Shown piece after piece: positions 36,466 through 44,617 of a DNA stretch of 44,617 nt. The notes beneath the pieces are model-generated. The model was not told where the DNA came from, ran no database searches, and was given only the letters and a program-made list of their open reading frames with translations. Position 1 is the first letter of the stretch. Each line of letters starts with the position of its first letter. The stretch spans positions 1 to 44,617 of the forward strand of contig NZ_RQYN01000022.1 in NCBI RefSeq assembly GCF_003860135.1. Direction: 5' to 3'. The position numbers were made by a program, and so were the translations under genes. The DNA comes from Tannerella forsythia (GTDB lineage Bacteria > Bacteroidota > Bacteroidia > Bacteroidales > Tannerellaceae).

Positions 36466-36621
36466 TCAAAACTTCGGATATTCGTCCGAAACGGTCAGTC
36501 TTTTCCGTCCTTTAGCCCGACGCGAAGCCAATACACGGCGTCCGTTAGCCGTCGACATTCTCAGACGAAATCCGTGCTTATTCTTTCTTTTACGGTTCGA
36601 AGGTTGAAATGTTCTTTTCAT
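36466..36621 (-). CDS. rpmH: 50S ribosomal protein L34
   Basis: A 51-residue basic ribosomal protein. It begins [19 protein letters not shown] and continues through [22 protein letters not shown] to VSDEYPKF, the standard L34 sequence. It has its own strong promoter (36665-36696) and terminator (36392-36431), so it is a monocistronic unit. rnpA, its usual partner in many bacteria, is not adjacent. A short leader of about 35 bases precedes it. Confidence 0.99.
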   Translation of the reverse strand: MKRTFQPSNRKRKNKHGFRLRMSTANGRRVLASRRAKGRKRLTVSDEYPKF

Positions 36622-36664
36622 CTTACTATCTTGTTTTTAGTTATTATTGTCGTGAATCGGGCTG

Positions 36665-36696
36665 CAAAGATAAACGATTTTTTTTATCGAAGCAAA
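36665..36696 (-). promoter_or_regulatory. Promoter of rpmH
   Basis: On the minus strand TTTG (36696-36693) and TATCTTTG (36672-36665) are separated by exactly 20 bases. This is a full match to the Bacteroidota sigma-ABfr consensus, as expected for a highly expressed ribosomal gene. Confidence 0.85.
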
Positions 36697-36839
36697 TAGC
36701 CCAACGCTTTTTTTTCGAAAAAGGGGGCCACGATACACAGAGGCCATGTGGCTTTTACTGTCACGGTTAACGTGTTTTTTATTATTCTCGTATTGTTCTT
36801 TGTCCGATGGTTAAGGTCTGTCCGGATGTCTTGCAAAAA

Positions 36840-36870
36840 TTTGAACATTCCGGAAAATCGCCTACCTTTG
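36840..36870 (+). promoter_or_regulatory. Promoter of the PepK-like protease gene
   Basis: TTTG (36840-36843) and TACCTTTG (36863-36870) lie 19 bases apart on the plus strand, 48 bases before the ATG at 36919. The match to the consensus is complete. Confidence 0.75.
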
Positions 36871-36918
36871 TGCGCTTGAAACAAAGAATATAACCATTTA
36901 CTTTTCAGTTGAGAATAG

Positions 36919-39771
36919 ATGATAAGAAGCATCATAAGAAGAAGCCCTAAGAGATTTCGCCAGATCATCACATCGATCGGGATATGGATTGGTGTCGTAA
37001 CCGGCGGAAGCGCACAGATAAGTGAAGGAGGAACACCGCCGAGTTTTCGTTATCAGACAACGCTGCGCAGTAAGTCCGCCGTAAGGGAGATTCCCGTCAC
37101 TTTCAGTGTGGAAGATATGAAGCAAGTCGATCGTTGGCAGGAAAGTCAAGGACTGGCGCCTTTATGTGTTTCGACGCTGATTGAGGTCGCCCTGAACCCG
37201 GAAAACTCAGGGAAGTGGAGTATGTTGCCCGATGGTCAGGAAATCTGGCAGTTGGAATTGAGGGCCGAAGATGCGATTGCACTGATGCTTTATTATTCCG
37301 ACTTTTACATTCCTAAGGGAGGAAAACTTTTTCTTTATAACGCGGAGAAGACTCAAATTCTCGGTGCTTACACGCACGCGACGCATCCGTCCGGTGGACG
37401 TTTTGCGACCGAGTTCGTGTCGGGTGATGCCGTGACATTGGAGTACGTCAAGGGACCCGATGGTCAGCTGCCTCGTATCGAGATCGAAGCTGTGGGTTAC
37501 GGTTATAATCACTTGTCGGTAACGGAGCAGGGGGGGCTTCAGCTACGGCGCGGAACCAGATCTTCCGGTCCCTGCGAAGTCAATATCCATTGCGAAGAGG
37601 GCGACGCGTGGCAAAACCAGAAAAAAGGTGTCTGCCATACGATTCAACGTATCGGCACGAAAAGCTATATCTGCACCGGCTCGTTGATCAATAATACGGC
37701 ACAAGACTTGAAGCCTTATGTCTTGACGGCCATGCACTGCTCTACCGAAAAAAACACGGTGGCTTCCGATGCGGATTTGGAACAGTGGCTCTTTTATTTC
37801 CACATGGAGCAGAGCGGGTGCAATACGAGTTCGCCTGCTGTCGGATCGAAAACGCTGACAGGCTGTAAACGCATGGCATACACGCTTACCAACGGACAGT
37901 CCGACGGCTTGCTGTTACTGCTCAATACCCCGGTACCGAAAGATTATAACGTTTACTATAACGGCTGGGATCGGCGTAATCAGGCTCCGCAGTCCGGCGT
38001 CTGCATCCATCACCCGAAAGGAGATTATAAAAAGATTTCGACGTATGGCAAGCCTGGCACACACAGCACATTCCTCTCGAACAATGGCATTAAAGGCGAT
38101 ACGCATGCGCATTGGAACGTGACCTTTATTAAGACGCGCAACGGGCATGGCGTGACGGAAGACGGATCGTCCGGATCACCGCTATTTAATACGAATAAGC
38201 TGATTGTCGGGACGCTGACGGGCGGAAGTTCAACGTGTGCCAAACCGGATGGCTTGAATCTGTACGGGAAAATGAGTTACCATTGGAATAAGTACATGGA
38301 TCAGCCGCACTCTCATATGGATCAGTTCTTAGATCCCAGAAAAAGCGGTGTCGAAGTACTGGAGGGACGTTATCACACGTTGCTGATGCCGCCTTCGAAT
38401 CTTCGCTCGACCTATCAGACCGGGACGGTCGCACTGGCATGGGACGCTCCCGCGTCGGGTATCCCTCAAGGGTATCGCGTCTATCGGAACAACACCAAGA
38501 TCGAGGAGACAAAGGCTCGCTCATACATCGATCAATCGCCGCCGGCCGGAGCGGTGACGTATGCCGTGACGGCAGTCTATGCGAACGGCAATGAGTCTTC
38601 ATCGATCACCTCTTCTCTGGCTTTGACCGAATATAAGGCGCCCGAGCATGTGAAGGTTACACGTACGTCGGCCGGAAAAGCGGCTGTCGTGTGGGATATG
38701 CCCGTATACGAACAAACGATTTATTGGGGTGGAGAGAACTCGAAATATGAGGTGAATATGAATAAAGAAGGCGAAACGAAGCCTTTCTATTTCGGACAGG
38801 CATGGACGAAGGACGAAATCATGCCGCTACACCTGAAAACGATTACGGATGTGAAGTTTATCCCGATTCAGAATAACACTTACGAAATCTATATCGTACA
38901 GGGAAACCGCAGTTATCGACAGAAAATCGTGGATGTAACCTACCGCAGGACGAACATCATCAAGCTGACGACTCCTTTCGTTATCAACGGAACACAACCG
39001 TTGACGGTGGCAATTTACGTATCGGAGCTGTCAGCCAGCAGTACGAATTATCCTGCCGTATGCGACCAAGGCCCGGCTATCGACGGGAAAGGAGATCTCT
39101 ACTCATACGACGGTAAGACTTGGAAAACGCTTCATAGCGGCCCTGATGCGCATAACTTTAATTTTAACTTTTTCATCGCTGCCGTTGTCAGCTCCAAAAG
39201 TGGCGAGTTGCCCACTGCATACTCATCCGAAGTATCAACGCCGCAACTGCTTTCGACCGCGGCTACGGAGGCGGTTCGCATCCGCAAAGCACAGATCGCA
39301 GAAACAGGACCCGATACGGTTTCGATGCGCAGTTTGCAACCGTATGCTTTCCCTCAGGTCACCGGATATCATATTTACCGTGATCAGATGAAGATCGCCA
39401 CGGTGTCGGCGGTACCTACCCGTTATATCGACCCGAAGACCCATGTCAAACCGGTGATCTATCAGGTTTCGGCATTGTACGGAAATGCGGAGAGCGTATG
39501 GAGTAAAGGAGTGGAATTTATACCGATGAGCAATGTGCCGGGAGCCGAAGAAGTGACGATTTATCCTACGGTATTTACCGAACAGTTGCATTTGAAAGGT
39601 GCCGAAAGGGTGAAGCGTATCGAGTTTTATACCGTCGACGGCTGGCTTCGTTTGCAGGCAGATCGTCCCGGCGGAGTACTCGATACGCATGCGCTTCCTT
39701 CGGGGATGTATTTGATACGTATCTATACGATCGACGGCGGTACCAACGTTGTTCGCGGCATCAGAAAGTAA
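36919..39771 (+). CDS. T9SS-secreted trypsin-like serine endopeptidase, PepK-like
   Basis: A 950-residue extracellular protease. Signal peptide about 1-32, then a propeptide-like region to about 215. The trypsin-fold domain (about 218-460) has the triad H273 (TAMHC), D329 (GQSDGL) and S418 (DGSSGSP), as in lysyl endopeptidases such as Achromobacter protease I. Two fibronectin-type segments follow: 490-580 (YRVYRNNTKIEETKARSYID) and 820-870 (YHIYRDQMKIATVS). A C-terminal T9SS sorting domain occupies about 880-950 (VTIYPTVFTEQL, ALPSGMYLIRIY). Porphyromonas gingivalis PepK has the same layout and similar length. It is divergent from rpmH. Lysine specificity is inferred. Confidence 0.9.
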   Translation: MIRSIIRRSPKRFRQIITSIGIWIGVVTGGSAQISEGGTPPSFRYQTTLRSKSAVREIPVTFSVEDMKQVDRWQESQGLAPLCVSTLIEVALNPENSGKWSMLPDGQEIWQLELRAEDAIALMLYYSDFYIPKGGKLFLYNAEKTQILGAYTHATHPSGGRFATEFVSGDAVTLEYVKGPDGQLPRIEIEAVGYGYNHLSVTEQGGLQLRRGTRSSGPCEVNIHCEEGDAWQNQKKGVCHTIQRIGTKSYICTGSLINNTAQDLKPYVLTAMHCSTEKNTVASDADLEQWLFYFHMEQSGCNTSSPAVGSKTLTGCKRMAYTLTNGQSDGLLLLLNTPVPKDYNVYYNGWDRRNQAPQSGVCIHHPKGDYKKISTYGKPGTHSTFLSNNGIKGDTHAHWNVTFIKTRNGHGVTEDGSSGSPLFNTNKLIVGTLTGGSSTCAKPDGLNLYGKMSYHWNKYMDQPHSHMDQFLDPRKSGVEVLEGRYHTLLMPPSNLRSTYQTGTVALAWDAPASGIPQGYRVYRNNTKIEETKARSYIDQSPPAGAVTYAVTAVYANGNESSSITSSLALTEYKAPEHVKVTRTSAGKAAVVWDMPVYEQTIYWGGENSKYEVNMNKEGETKPFYFGQAWTKDEIMPLHLKTITDVKFIPIQNNTYEIYIVQGNRSYRQKIVDVTYRRTNIIKLTTPFVINGTQPLTVAIYVSELSASSTNYPAVCDQGPAIDGKGDLYSYDGKTWKTLHSGPDAHNFNFNFFIAAVVSSKSGELPTAYSSEVSTPQLLSTAATEAVRIRKAQIAETGPDTVSMRSLQPYAFPQVTGYHIYRDQMKIATVSAVPTRYIDPKTHVKPVIYQVSALYGNAESVWSKGVEFIPMSNVPGAEEVTIYPTVFTEQLHLKGAERVKRIEFYTVDGWLRLQADRPGGVLDTHALPSGMYLIRIYTIDGGTNVVRGIRK

Positions 39772-39773
39772 GT

Positions 39774-40913
39774 TTATTCGCCAAGCGGAGCAAAGTAACG
39801 AAACCGATAGCCGGGCATTCGATCCGGATGAAAGATGGCAATCAGTTCCGCCAGTAGGTAGTCGGGGTGTATCGGCACTTGTTCGTAGTAAAGCGAAGAG
39901 TTCGTGTTACATCCGTAAACATGGCGTTCGCGGAAAGCGTCGAATCGATTGTAAGGACTGTATTCGGATTGTAAATCGGCGTAGGTCATGTCTGTGGGCT
40001 TATTGTAATGGATCAGCCAGTAATCGGCATGGATTGCACGGTCGAGTACGGTTTCGAATGAAAGCGGAGAACTGCCGGTGCCGGGCAGGTCGCGAAAGAG
40101 GTAATCGGCGCCGGCATCGCGAAAGATATGCGCCATGTAGCTCTCTCCGGCCGGGACATGCCACGGTGTGCCGAACTTCATGCCGGTCAACAACGTCGGA
40201 CGGTGCGTGACATCTTCAGCCAGCGATTTTATGCGCAGGTAGTTTGTTTCGGTTTCACGGAACAAAGAATCGGCACGTGCCGAGTGTCCGGTCAGCAGTC
40301 CGAGGAACTTGAGCCATTCCGCCCGTCCGAGCGGGTCGGCTTCCATATAATCCGCACATTCGACAATGGGAATCCCGATCTTTTCGACCGGCCCGTAACT
40401 GCCGTTCTGAAAAGGAGAAGCAAGCACTACCTCGGTACCGATCTCCACCATCTTTTCGATATTAGGTGATGTCGCTTCGCCGAGATCGATGATTGTCCCG
40501 CTTTGCAAACCGGCTCGAACGGCCGGCACATCGATATAACGTGATTCGCACACGCCGGCAATACGGTCTGAAGCACCCAGCTCATCGATAATAGCGCAAT
40601 GTACGGAGGTATAAATAACCATGTTCTTTACCGGCACACGGATGATTGTTCCTTGAGGAAGTCCGTCAGGCTGTTGAGCGTCGCGGGGGATAAGCAGGTA
40701 ACGTTGCAGCAGACGTCCTTCGTTCCATGGGTCGCGTACTTCGACTTTCGTGTAACCATCGTATGCGGTTATGGTGTATCCCGCGGCATATCTTATCGAA
40801 TCGGCTGAAGGAGCTTTCTCTCCTCCGGTTGCTGAAGAAGAGCTCTGCCCCACGTTACAGCCGGACGTGAGGCAGAGGAATAACCATAATAGGCAGAAGC
40901 AAATGCGTATCAT
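39774..40913 (-). CDS. BtuF-like cobalamin ABC-transporter substrate-binding lipoprotein
   Basis: A 379-residue periplasmic-binding protein of the helical-backbone type (BtuF/FecB, PF01497). It is a lipoprotein (TSGC, C19). Typical segments are the VYTSVHCAIIDELGASDRIAGV start, the YIDVPAV and PNIEKMVEIGTEVVLASP loop, and GTPWHVPAGESYMAHIFRDAGADYLF in the second lobe. It is the third gene behind the cobalamin riboswitch, which supports B12 or a related corrinoid as ligand. The permease and ATPase (btuC, btuD) are absent; the gene ends two bases from a convergent protease gene. Confidence 0.88.
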   Translation of the reverse strand: MIRICFCLLWLFLCLTSGCNVGQSSSSATGGEKAPSADSIRYAAGYTITAYDGYTKVEVRDPWNEGRLLQRYLLIPRDAQQPDGLPQGTIIRVPVKNMVIYTSVHCAIIDELGASDRIAGVCESRYIDVPAVRAGLQSGTIIDLGEATSPNIEKMVEIGTEVVLASPFQNGSYGPVEKIGIPIVECADYMEADPLGRAEWLKFLGLLTGHSARADSLFRETETNYLRIKSLAEDVTHRPTLLTGMKFGTPWHVPAGESYMAHIFRDAGADYLFRDLPGTGSSPLSFETVLDRAIHADYWLIHYNKPTDMTYADLQSEYSPYNRFDAFRERHVYGCNTNSSLYYEQVPIHPDYLLAELIAIFHPDRMPGYRFRYFAPLGE

Positions 40914-40936
40914 TGGTTTTTGTTCTTCAGAAACGA

Positions 40937-42037
40937 TCAGTTAAAGAATACGGCATGGTTCGGATTGATACCGCCCGATTCAAACTGCTCGATAAATTTG
41001 CCGTTACGGTCGAAGCGATAGATCGTGCCGTTTTCGGTAAAGCTCGATGTACCGATATAGATATCGCCGTTATTCGGGTTCACTTCCATCATGTAAACAC
41101 TCGTTTTTCCCAGTTTCTCCGGCATATTGGTCAGGAAATTCGTTTTGTTCAGTGTACCCGTTTTTACGTTATAACTGGAGAATGTATTGGTTGTTTTATA
41201 AGGTTTGGAGCTCCAGTCTGTATCGCCGTAGACCATATAAATAATTCCATTGTGTTCGCAAAGATGCGTAGCGTTTGCAATCGTTGTAACCATTCCTTTG
41301 GCTACATCGACTTTCTGTACGGGATAGCTATAATCAGGACCATAGCCCTGAACAAAAATTTGTCCTTCGGATTCAAGTACTCTTTGAGGATTCTTGGCTA
41401 CGATAATAGTTTTCGATACGGCGAACGCTTTTTTGTCGATAACGGTCATCGTAGAATCTTTACCGTGACCGGAGTTAACGGCGTAAATCCAGTCGTTATC
41501 CTCAGCAATTCCTTCGGGGTTTTTTCCGACTTCAACATATCCTTCTATGTCGAGTGTTGTCGCATCGATTTTAGCGACCTTTCCGCTATACAGCGTCACA
41601 TAAATCTTTCCGTTATCCGCTACTAACTGGCGCGGAGCACCATCGCCTTTAGAAAAGGCCAGACGCTTTTCTTCAACGCCGGCAGAATTGAGTTTCAGTA
41701 ATAATTGAGAACCAAAAACGGATACATACATATGATTCTTGTATAGAATGAGGTCCTGTCCCGTATCGCCGAGTCCTTTTTTATTTTGTTTCATAAAAAT
41801 ATCGGCAATAAAATCGGCATCTTTATTCGGCGCGTAAAAAGCCATACCGGCATTGTTTAGTTTGTCTATTCCTTCATTCAGGATAAACACACGCGTTTTG
41901 GGAAGAGTCAAAGTCGATCCGGTGTCGATCAAGGGATCATCTTCATCGTTATCACACGAGGTAAACGAAAGGCCGATGGCCAACATACAGCATACGCTGA
42001 ATAATAAACTTCTGATTTTTAAATTTCTTTTTTCCAT
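40937..42037 (-). CDS. btuG: BtuG-like surface cobalamin-binding lipoprotein (YncE-type propeller)
   Basis: A 366-residue surface lipoprotein. Lipobox TSC gives C28, followed by the acidic NDEDD surface-export signal. The rest is a YncE/DUF5074-type beta-propeller with repeated blades (NHMYVSVFG, GKIYVTLYSGKVAKID, DWIYAVNSGHG, GQIFVQGYG, GDIYIGTSSF). In Bacteroides, BtuG is a propeller lipoprotein that binds B12 very tightly and passes it to BtuB. Its position between btuB and a btuF-like gene behind the B12 riboswitch supports the call. It is 36 bases after btuB and 23 before btuF-like. Confidence 0.85.
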   Translation of the reverse strand: MEKRNLKIRSLLFSVCCMLAIGLSFTSCDNDEDDPLIDTGSTLTLPKTRVFILNEGIDKLNNAGMAFYAPNKDADFIADIFMKQNKKGLGDTGQDLILYKNHMYVSVFGSQLLLKLNSAGVEEKRLAFSKGDGAPRQLVADNGKIYVTLYSGKVAKIDATTLDIEGYVEVGKNPEGIAEDNDWIYAVNSGHGKDSTMTVIDKKAFAVSKTIIVAKNPQRVLESEGQIFVQGYGPDYSYPVQKVDVAKGMVTTIANATHLCEHNGIIYMVYGDTDWSSKPYKTTNTFSSYNVKTGTLNKTNFLTNMPEKLGKTSVYMMEVNPNNGDIYIGTSSFTENGTIYRFDRNGKFIEQFESGGINPNHAVFFN

Positions 42038-42073
42038 TCTTTTCTTTATTTATGGGGTTAATAAAAATGTTGG

Positions 42074-44086
42074 TTATAATTTGATTGAAACCGTTGCCCT
42101 GAATGATCGTCCGGGCATCGGATAATATTTAATGATGTCATACTGTTCATTCGTAAAGTTTACGCATTCGGCCTGCACCCGAACTTCACACGAGCGCAGC
42201 CGGAAAAGGCGAGAGACGGCGAGCGTGTGTTCCGCATATCCGTCGATACGGTTTACGGGGATATTTTGTTTCAGGTAATACCGTTTGCCGACGGCTACGA
42301 GCGTGTAGGCAACATTTGCCCACGGCGTTTCGACGGTCACGGCTCCACTGCCCGAATGACGTGGCGTATAGGGGATCTGCTGGTTATAGTTCTTTGCCTC
42401 CGGGTCCGTTCGGTCGATGGCACGCTGATACGTGTAACTCCCGTTGAGAGCAAGCCGGATCTTCTCGGTGACGGGAGCACCGGCCGAGGCGTTGAGGTCT
42501 AATCCCGTGATTTTAACTTCTCCGAAGTTCGCCATCTTCCATACGTAGGTCGAAGGGAAAGCGACGATTTTATCACGTACTTCGTTGTAATAGCCGTCGA
42601 CGGTCAGGCTGAGATGGTCGAGAAAAGGCAGGGACGGCGTTCCGCTCCATGTAAGTCCGACGTTGTATTCGTCGGCGAGTTCGGGGCGAAGTCCCGTATT
42701 TCCGAGTCGCAGGTAGTACAAGTCGTTGAACGTGGGGACACGAAACGTCTTTTTATACAAGGCACGGACGTAGAAATGGTGCGTAGCGAACGGTCGGCAG
42801 GTGAGCGACAGCGAAGGAGTCAGCTTTTTGCGGTCGGCCGGACGGTCTCCGCGTTTCACTTCTTCGGTGACGAACGTGTAAAGCAACGTCCCGTTTACGG
42901 TCAGTACTCCTCGGTGGAAATGCGCACGCAGAGCCGTCAGCGAAGTGTAGCGTAGGGGGGATGGATTCTCGTTGATGTTATTGTTCAGCGTATTGATTGC
43001 TCCATCCTGTGCCAGAGAGAATCGGAGATGGTCCGTGGCATTGAACTGTGCCGTAGCCGAGGCGTAATATTCGTTCTGCGTATTCAAATCGATCTGCTTT
43101 CCGTTTTCATATTTAACATCCGTATCTTCGTATTTGTTCCAGGAGTAGGTGTATTTAAGTTGTGCCTGCATCGACCATTGGTCGGAAAAATGATTTTTGT
43201 ACGAGGTTTGTGCAAAAAAGTTTTCGTCCCACAGCCGTTCGCGATTATCATTGTTATAGAGGATGACTCCTCCGGGCAGACCGCGTTCGGAGTGGTAGTA
43301 ATATGCTTTGATGTTCAGATCGGAGGTGTTGCCGAAGGAATGGAAAACGTTTGCCTCGCTGTGCCATGCGACGATATCGGAATTATATCGCTTCTCACGC
43401 GTCCTTAAGGCTCCGTTCTTGAGGATAAACGGATAGGTACCGTCCGCTCTCAGGAAATGACCGTCGAGGGAAACGATGGTCTGCTTACTCGCTTGGAAAG
43501 CGGCCCGTAGAAACGGATGGAATTGACCGAATGAGCCGGCGCGCACGTTGGCTTGCAGACTGTATTTCCGTTTGCCGATAAACCGGGGTGTCTCGGTACG
43601 GATGCTTAAGACGGCGGCCGAGGCCGCCATGCGTGCCGAGCGGAGCAGTTCTTCCTCCTGTCCGACCGAGAGCGAAAGCATCGAAACGTTATCGAGCGAA
43701 AAACGCCCGATATCGATTTGCCCGGCCTGACAGTTGCTGACGGCTACCTCGTCGTAGCTGATGGCTGTGTGATGCGCGCCAAGGCTGCGAACCGATACCG
43801 TTTTCATTCCGCCGATGCCGCCGTAGTCGCGTACGGTAGTACCGGCAAAGCGTCGCACCGCGTCGGCTATGTTCTGCAAGCCGAGTGTCTTGATCTTCTC
43901 GCCGCTGATGGCCTGTACCGGAACGGTAGCTGTCATCTGTCGGGGCATACGATGAGCCGACACCGTCACCTCGTCGATTCTCCTCTCCGGCATCGTGTCA
44001 CGTTCCTGAGCACTTGCCGTGACGAAAAACCATACAAGCATGAAGATGATTCCCTGCATCTTTCTACTTTTTCCGTCGATATACAT
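42074..44086 (-). CDS. btuB: TonB-dependent vitamin B12 outer-membrane receptor, BtuB type
   Basis: A 670-residue outer-membrane receptor for cobalamin. Signal peptide about 1-27, then the TonB box DEVTVSA (about 38-44), plug domain (about 52-160, IADAVRRFAGTTVRDYGG and VRSLGAHHT) and a 22-strand-type barrel ending in the terminal aromatic/hydrophobic FRATVSIKL. It lacks the carboxypeptidase-like domain of SusC proteins and is shorter, as for BtuB-type receptors. The start is the ATG at 44086; a TTG two codons upstream is less likely. It is controlled by the adjacent cobalamin riboswitch, hence B12 rather than siderophore. Confidence 0.88.
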   Translation of the reverse strand: MYIDGKSRKMQGIIFMLVWFFVTASAQERDTMPERRIDEVTVSAHRMPRQMTATVPVQAISGEKIKTLGLQNIADAVRRFAGTTVRDYGGIGGMKTVSVRSLGAHHTAISYDEVAVSNCQAGQIDIGRFSLDNVSMLSLSVGQEEELLRSARMAASAAVLSIRTETPRFIGKRKYSLQANVRAGSFGQFHPFLRAAFQASKQTIVSLDGHFLRADGTYPFILKNGALRTREKRYNSDIVAWHSEANVFHSFGNTSDLNIKAYYYHSERGLPGGVILYNNDNRERLWDENFFAQTSYKNHFSDQWSMQAQLKYTYSWNKYEDTDVKYENGKQIDLNTQNEYYASATAQFNATDHLRFSLAQDGAINTLNNNINENPSPLRYTSLTALRAHFHRGVLTVNGTLLYTFVTEEVKRGDRPADRKKLTPSLSLTCRPFATHHFYVRALYKKTFRVPTFNDLYYLRLGNTGLRPELADEYNVGLTWSGTPSLPFLDHLSLTVDGYYNEVRDKIVAFPSTYVWKMANFGEVKITGLDLNASAGAPVTEKIRLALNGSYTYQRAIDRTDPEAKNYNQQIPYTPRHSGSGAVTVETPWANVAYTLVAVGKRYYLKQNIPVNRIDGYAEHTLAVSRLFRLRSCEVRVQAECVNFTNEQYDIIKYYPMPGRSFRATVSIKL

Positions 44087-44129
44087 ACGCAATCTGTCTT
44101 ATGTCAGGCGTTTTGACCCGAAACGTCTG

Positions 44130-44320
44130 AATACCCGATTCCGGCAGGTTTTCCGGCTCGTTCCTCCTTGTAGTCGGCTGCCTTCCCGGCTCTTGTAGAA
44201 CCAGTGGCGGATAGATGTGCCGAGGCGTTAAGAACTTACGGCTACGGGTACAGCTCCGGCTTTTCACCGGATTCCCTTTTACTAACCGGATGCGAAAGCA
44301 TCGCGGCTACACCGAAATCA
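44130..44320 (-). ncRNA. Cobalamin riboswitch
   Basis: Read on the minus strand, the region contains the hallmark segments in the expected order: GGGAATCCGGTGAAAA, then CCGGAGCTGTACCCGTAGCC, GCCACTG, GGGAAGGC, and the B12-box-like GAGCCGGAAAACCTGCC (44160-44140 region). A flanking stem (ATGCTTTCGCAT, about 44290-44302) also appears. This is the RF00174 pattern. It ends about 45 bases before the btuB ATG, so it controls translation or early termination of the btuB-btuG-btuF-like operon when B12 is abundant. Confidence 0.95.
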
Positions 44321-44324
44321 GATG

Positions 44325-44358
44325 CAAAGGTATCATAAAATCGAGAATTATGTACAAA
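44325..44358 (-). promoter_or_regulatory. Promoter of the B12 uptake operon
   Basis: On the minus strand TTTG (44358-44355) and TACCTTTG (44332-44325) lie 22 bases apart. The -7 box sits directly before the riboswitch aptamer, so transcription starts at its 5' end. Confidence 0.65.
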
Positions 44359-44399
44359 ACGAATAAAAATAAAGTAAGAAGAAGAAAGCTATGGGAGTG

Positions 44400-44482
44400 A
44401 AATCCGATAAGCATCGAAAAAAATCCGATAGGCAGAAAAAAAAATCCGATAAGCATCGGTTTCAAAACCGATGCTTATCGGA
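44400..44482. repeat. Direct repeats ending in an 18-bp palindrome
   Basis: AAATCCGATAAGCATCG occurs at 44400 and again at 44442. A shorter AAATCCGATAGGCA copy begins at 44421, and all are separated by A-runs. The last copy forms a perfect inverted repeat: the 18 bases at 44445-44462 pair with 44465-44482, leaving a 2-base centre. It lies upstream of the B12 operon promoter and may be a terminator for a gene outside the window, a protein-binding site, or a repeat element. Confidence 0.85.
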
Positions 44483-44535
44483 ATACTCTTGGTGCGGTAT
44501 CCTGAAAATCGAACGTAGCCGAATGATCGTTCGAG

Positions 44536-44617
44536 GTTAAACCCAGATTCCGCAATAGAACAAATCATAATGAATTTCATTCAGGCCTTCAGCCCTGCGA
44601 ACAAGGTCCGGATGTCG
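44536..44617. repeat. Dispersed intergenic repeat, module A (second copy, cut by window end)
   Basis: From GATTCCGCAATAG at 44546 to the window end it matches 3488-3560, with about four differences. The differences fall partly in a hairpin arm that is perfect in the first copy (CCGAAC/GTTCGG there, GCGAAC/GTCCGG here), so that pairing is not preserved. Sequence to the right is needed to see whether the module is complete. Confidence 0.85.

Noticed and set aside
36740-36790. Short hairpin CACGGTTAACGTG followed by Ts as a terminator
   Set aside because: The stem is only 4 bp, and it lies between two divergent promoters where no transcript ends.
42074-44086. Siderophore or copper receptor instead of BtuB
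   Set aside because: The adjacent cobalamin riboswitch and BtuG/BtuF-like genes make B12 the more economical assignment.

Overview
The window comes from a Bacteroidota chromosome, order Bacteroidales. The evidence is: two SusC/SusD outer-membrane pairs, a GH97 alpha-glucosidase, lipoproteins with acidic residues after the lipid cysteine (the surface-export pattern of this phylum), promoters of the TTTG-N19/20-TAnnTTTG type, and type IX secretion (PorU plus a cargo protease). A T9SS-positive relative of Tannerella, Parabacteroides or Porphyromonas fits best, but the genus is an inference. No rRNA, tRNA, integrase, transposase or CRISPR array was seen.

Layout. Bases 1-3260 hold 41-bp tandem repeats, a YhcH-family gene and a zwf-pgl pair (oxidative pentose phosphate pathway) joined by a TGATG overlap. 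Bases 3260-3930 are a repeat-rich spacer. Bases 3931-8473 carry an acyl-ACP thioesterase, a secreted endonuclease/exonuclease/phosphatase-fold enzyme, a metallophosphatase with a C-terminal PA14-like region, and miaB. Bases 8598-13664 hold an orphan SusC/SusD pair of unknown substrate. After a TRIC-type channel gene comes a gene graveyard (14583-15660): a dispersed repeat, a frameshifted NamZ/DUF1343 tail, a 21-bp minisatellite and a short DUF4469-like fragment. Bases 15763-25147 are a starch-utilisation-like operon on the minus strand, in the order susB-susC-susD-susE-susF. It lacks the GH13 amylases and the regulator of the classical sus locus.

Bases 25350-27552 hold a methyltransferase and an AT-rich multi-pass membrane protein. 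Bases 27666-36621 are a tightly packed minus-strand housekeeping cluster: rpmH (own promoter and terminator), then PASTA protein-rluD-ddl-acyltransferase-rex-FAH hydrolase-porU. The PASTA gene ends in an 11-C tract. Loss of one C would fuse it in frame to RluD, which is the most striking local feature. A divergent gene encodes a PepK-like T9SS serine protease, a likely client of PorU. Bases 39774-44358 form a vitamin B12 acquisition operon, btuB-btuG-btuF-like, behind a cobalamin riboswitch and a promoter. The window ends with AT-rich palindromic repeats and another copy of the dispersed intergenic repeat.

Coding assignments rest on recognised motifs and family length. Start codons were moved to the ATG that gives a signal peptide, a start/stop overlap or the family length wherever the longest frame was implausible.
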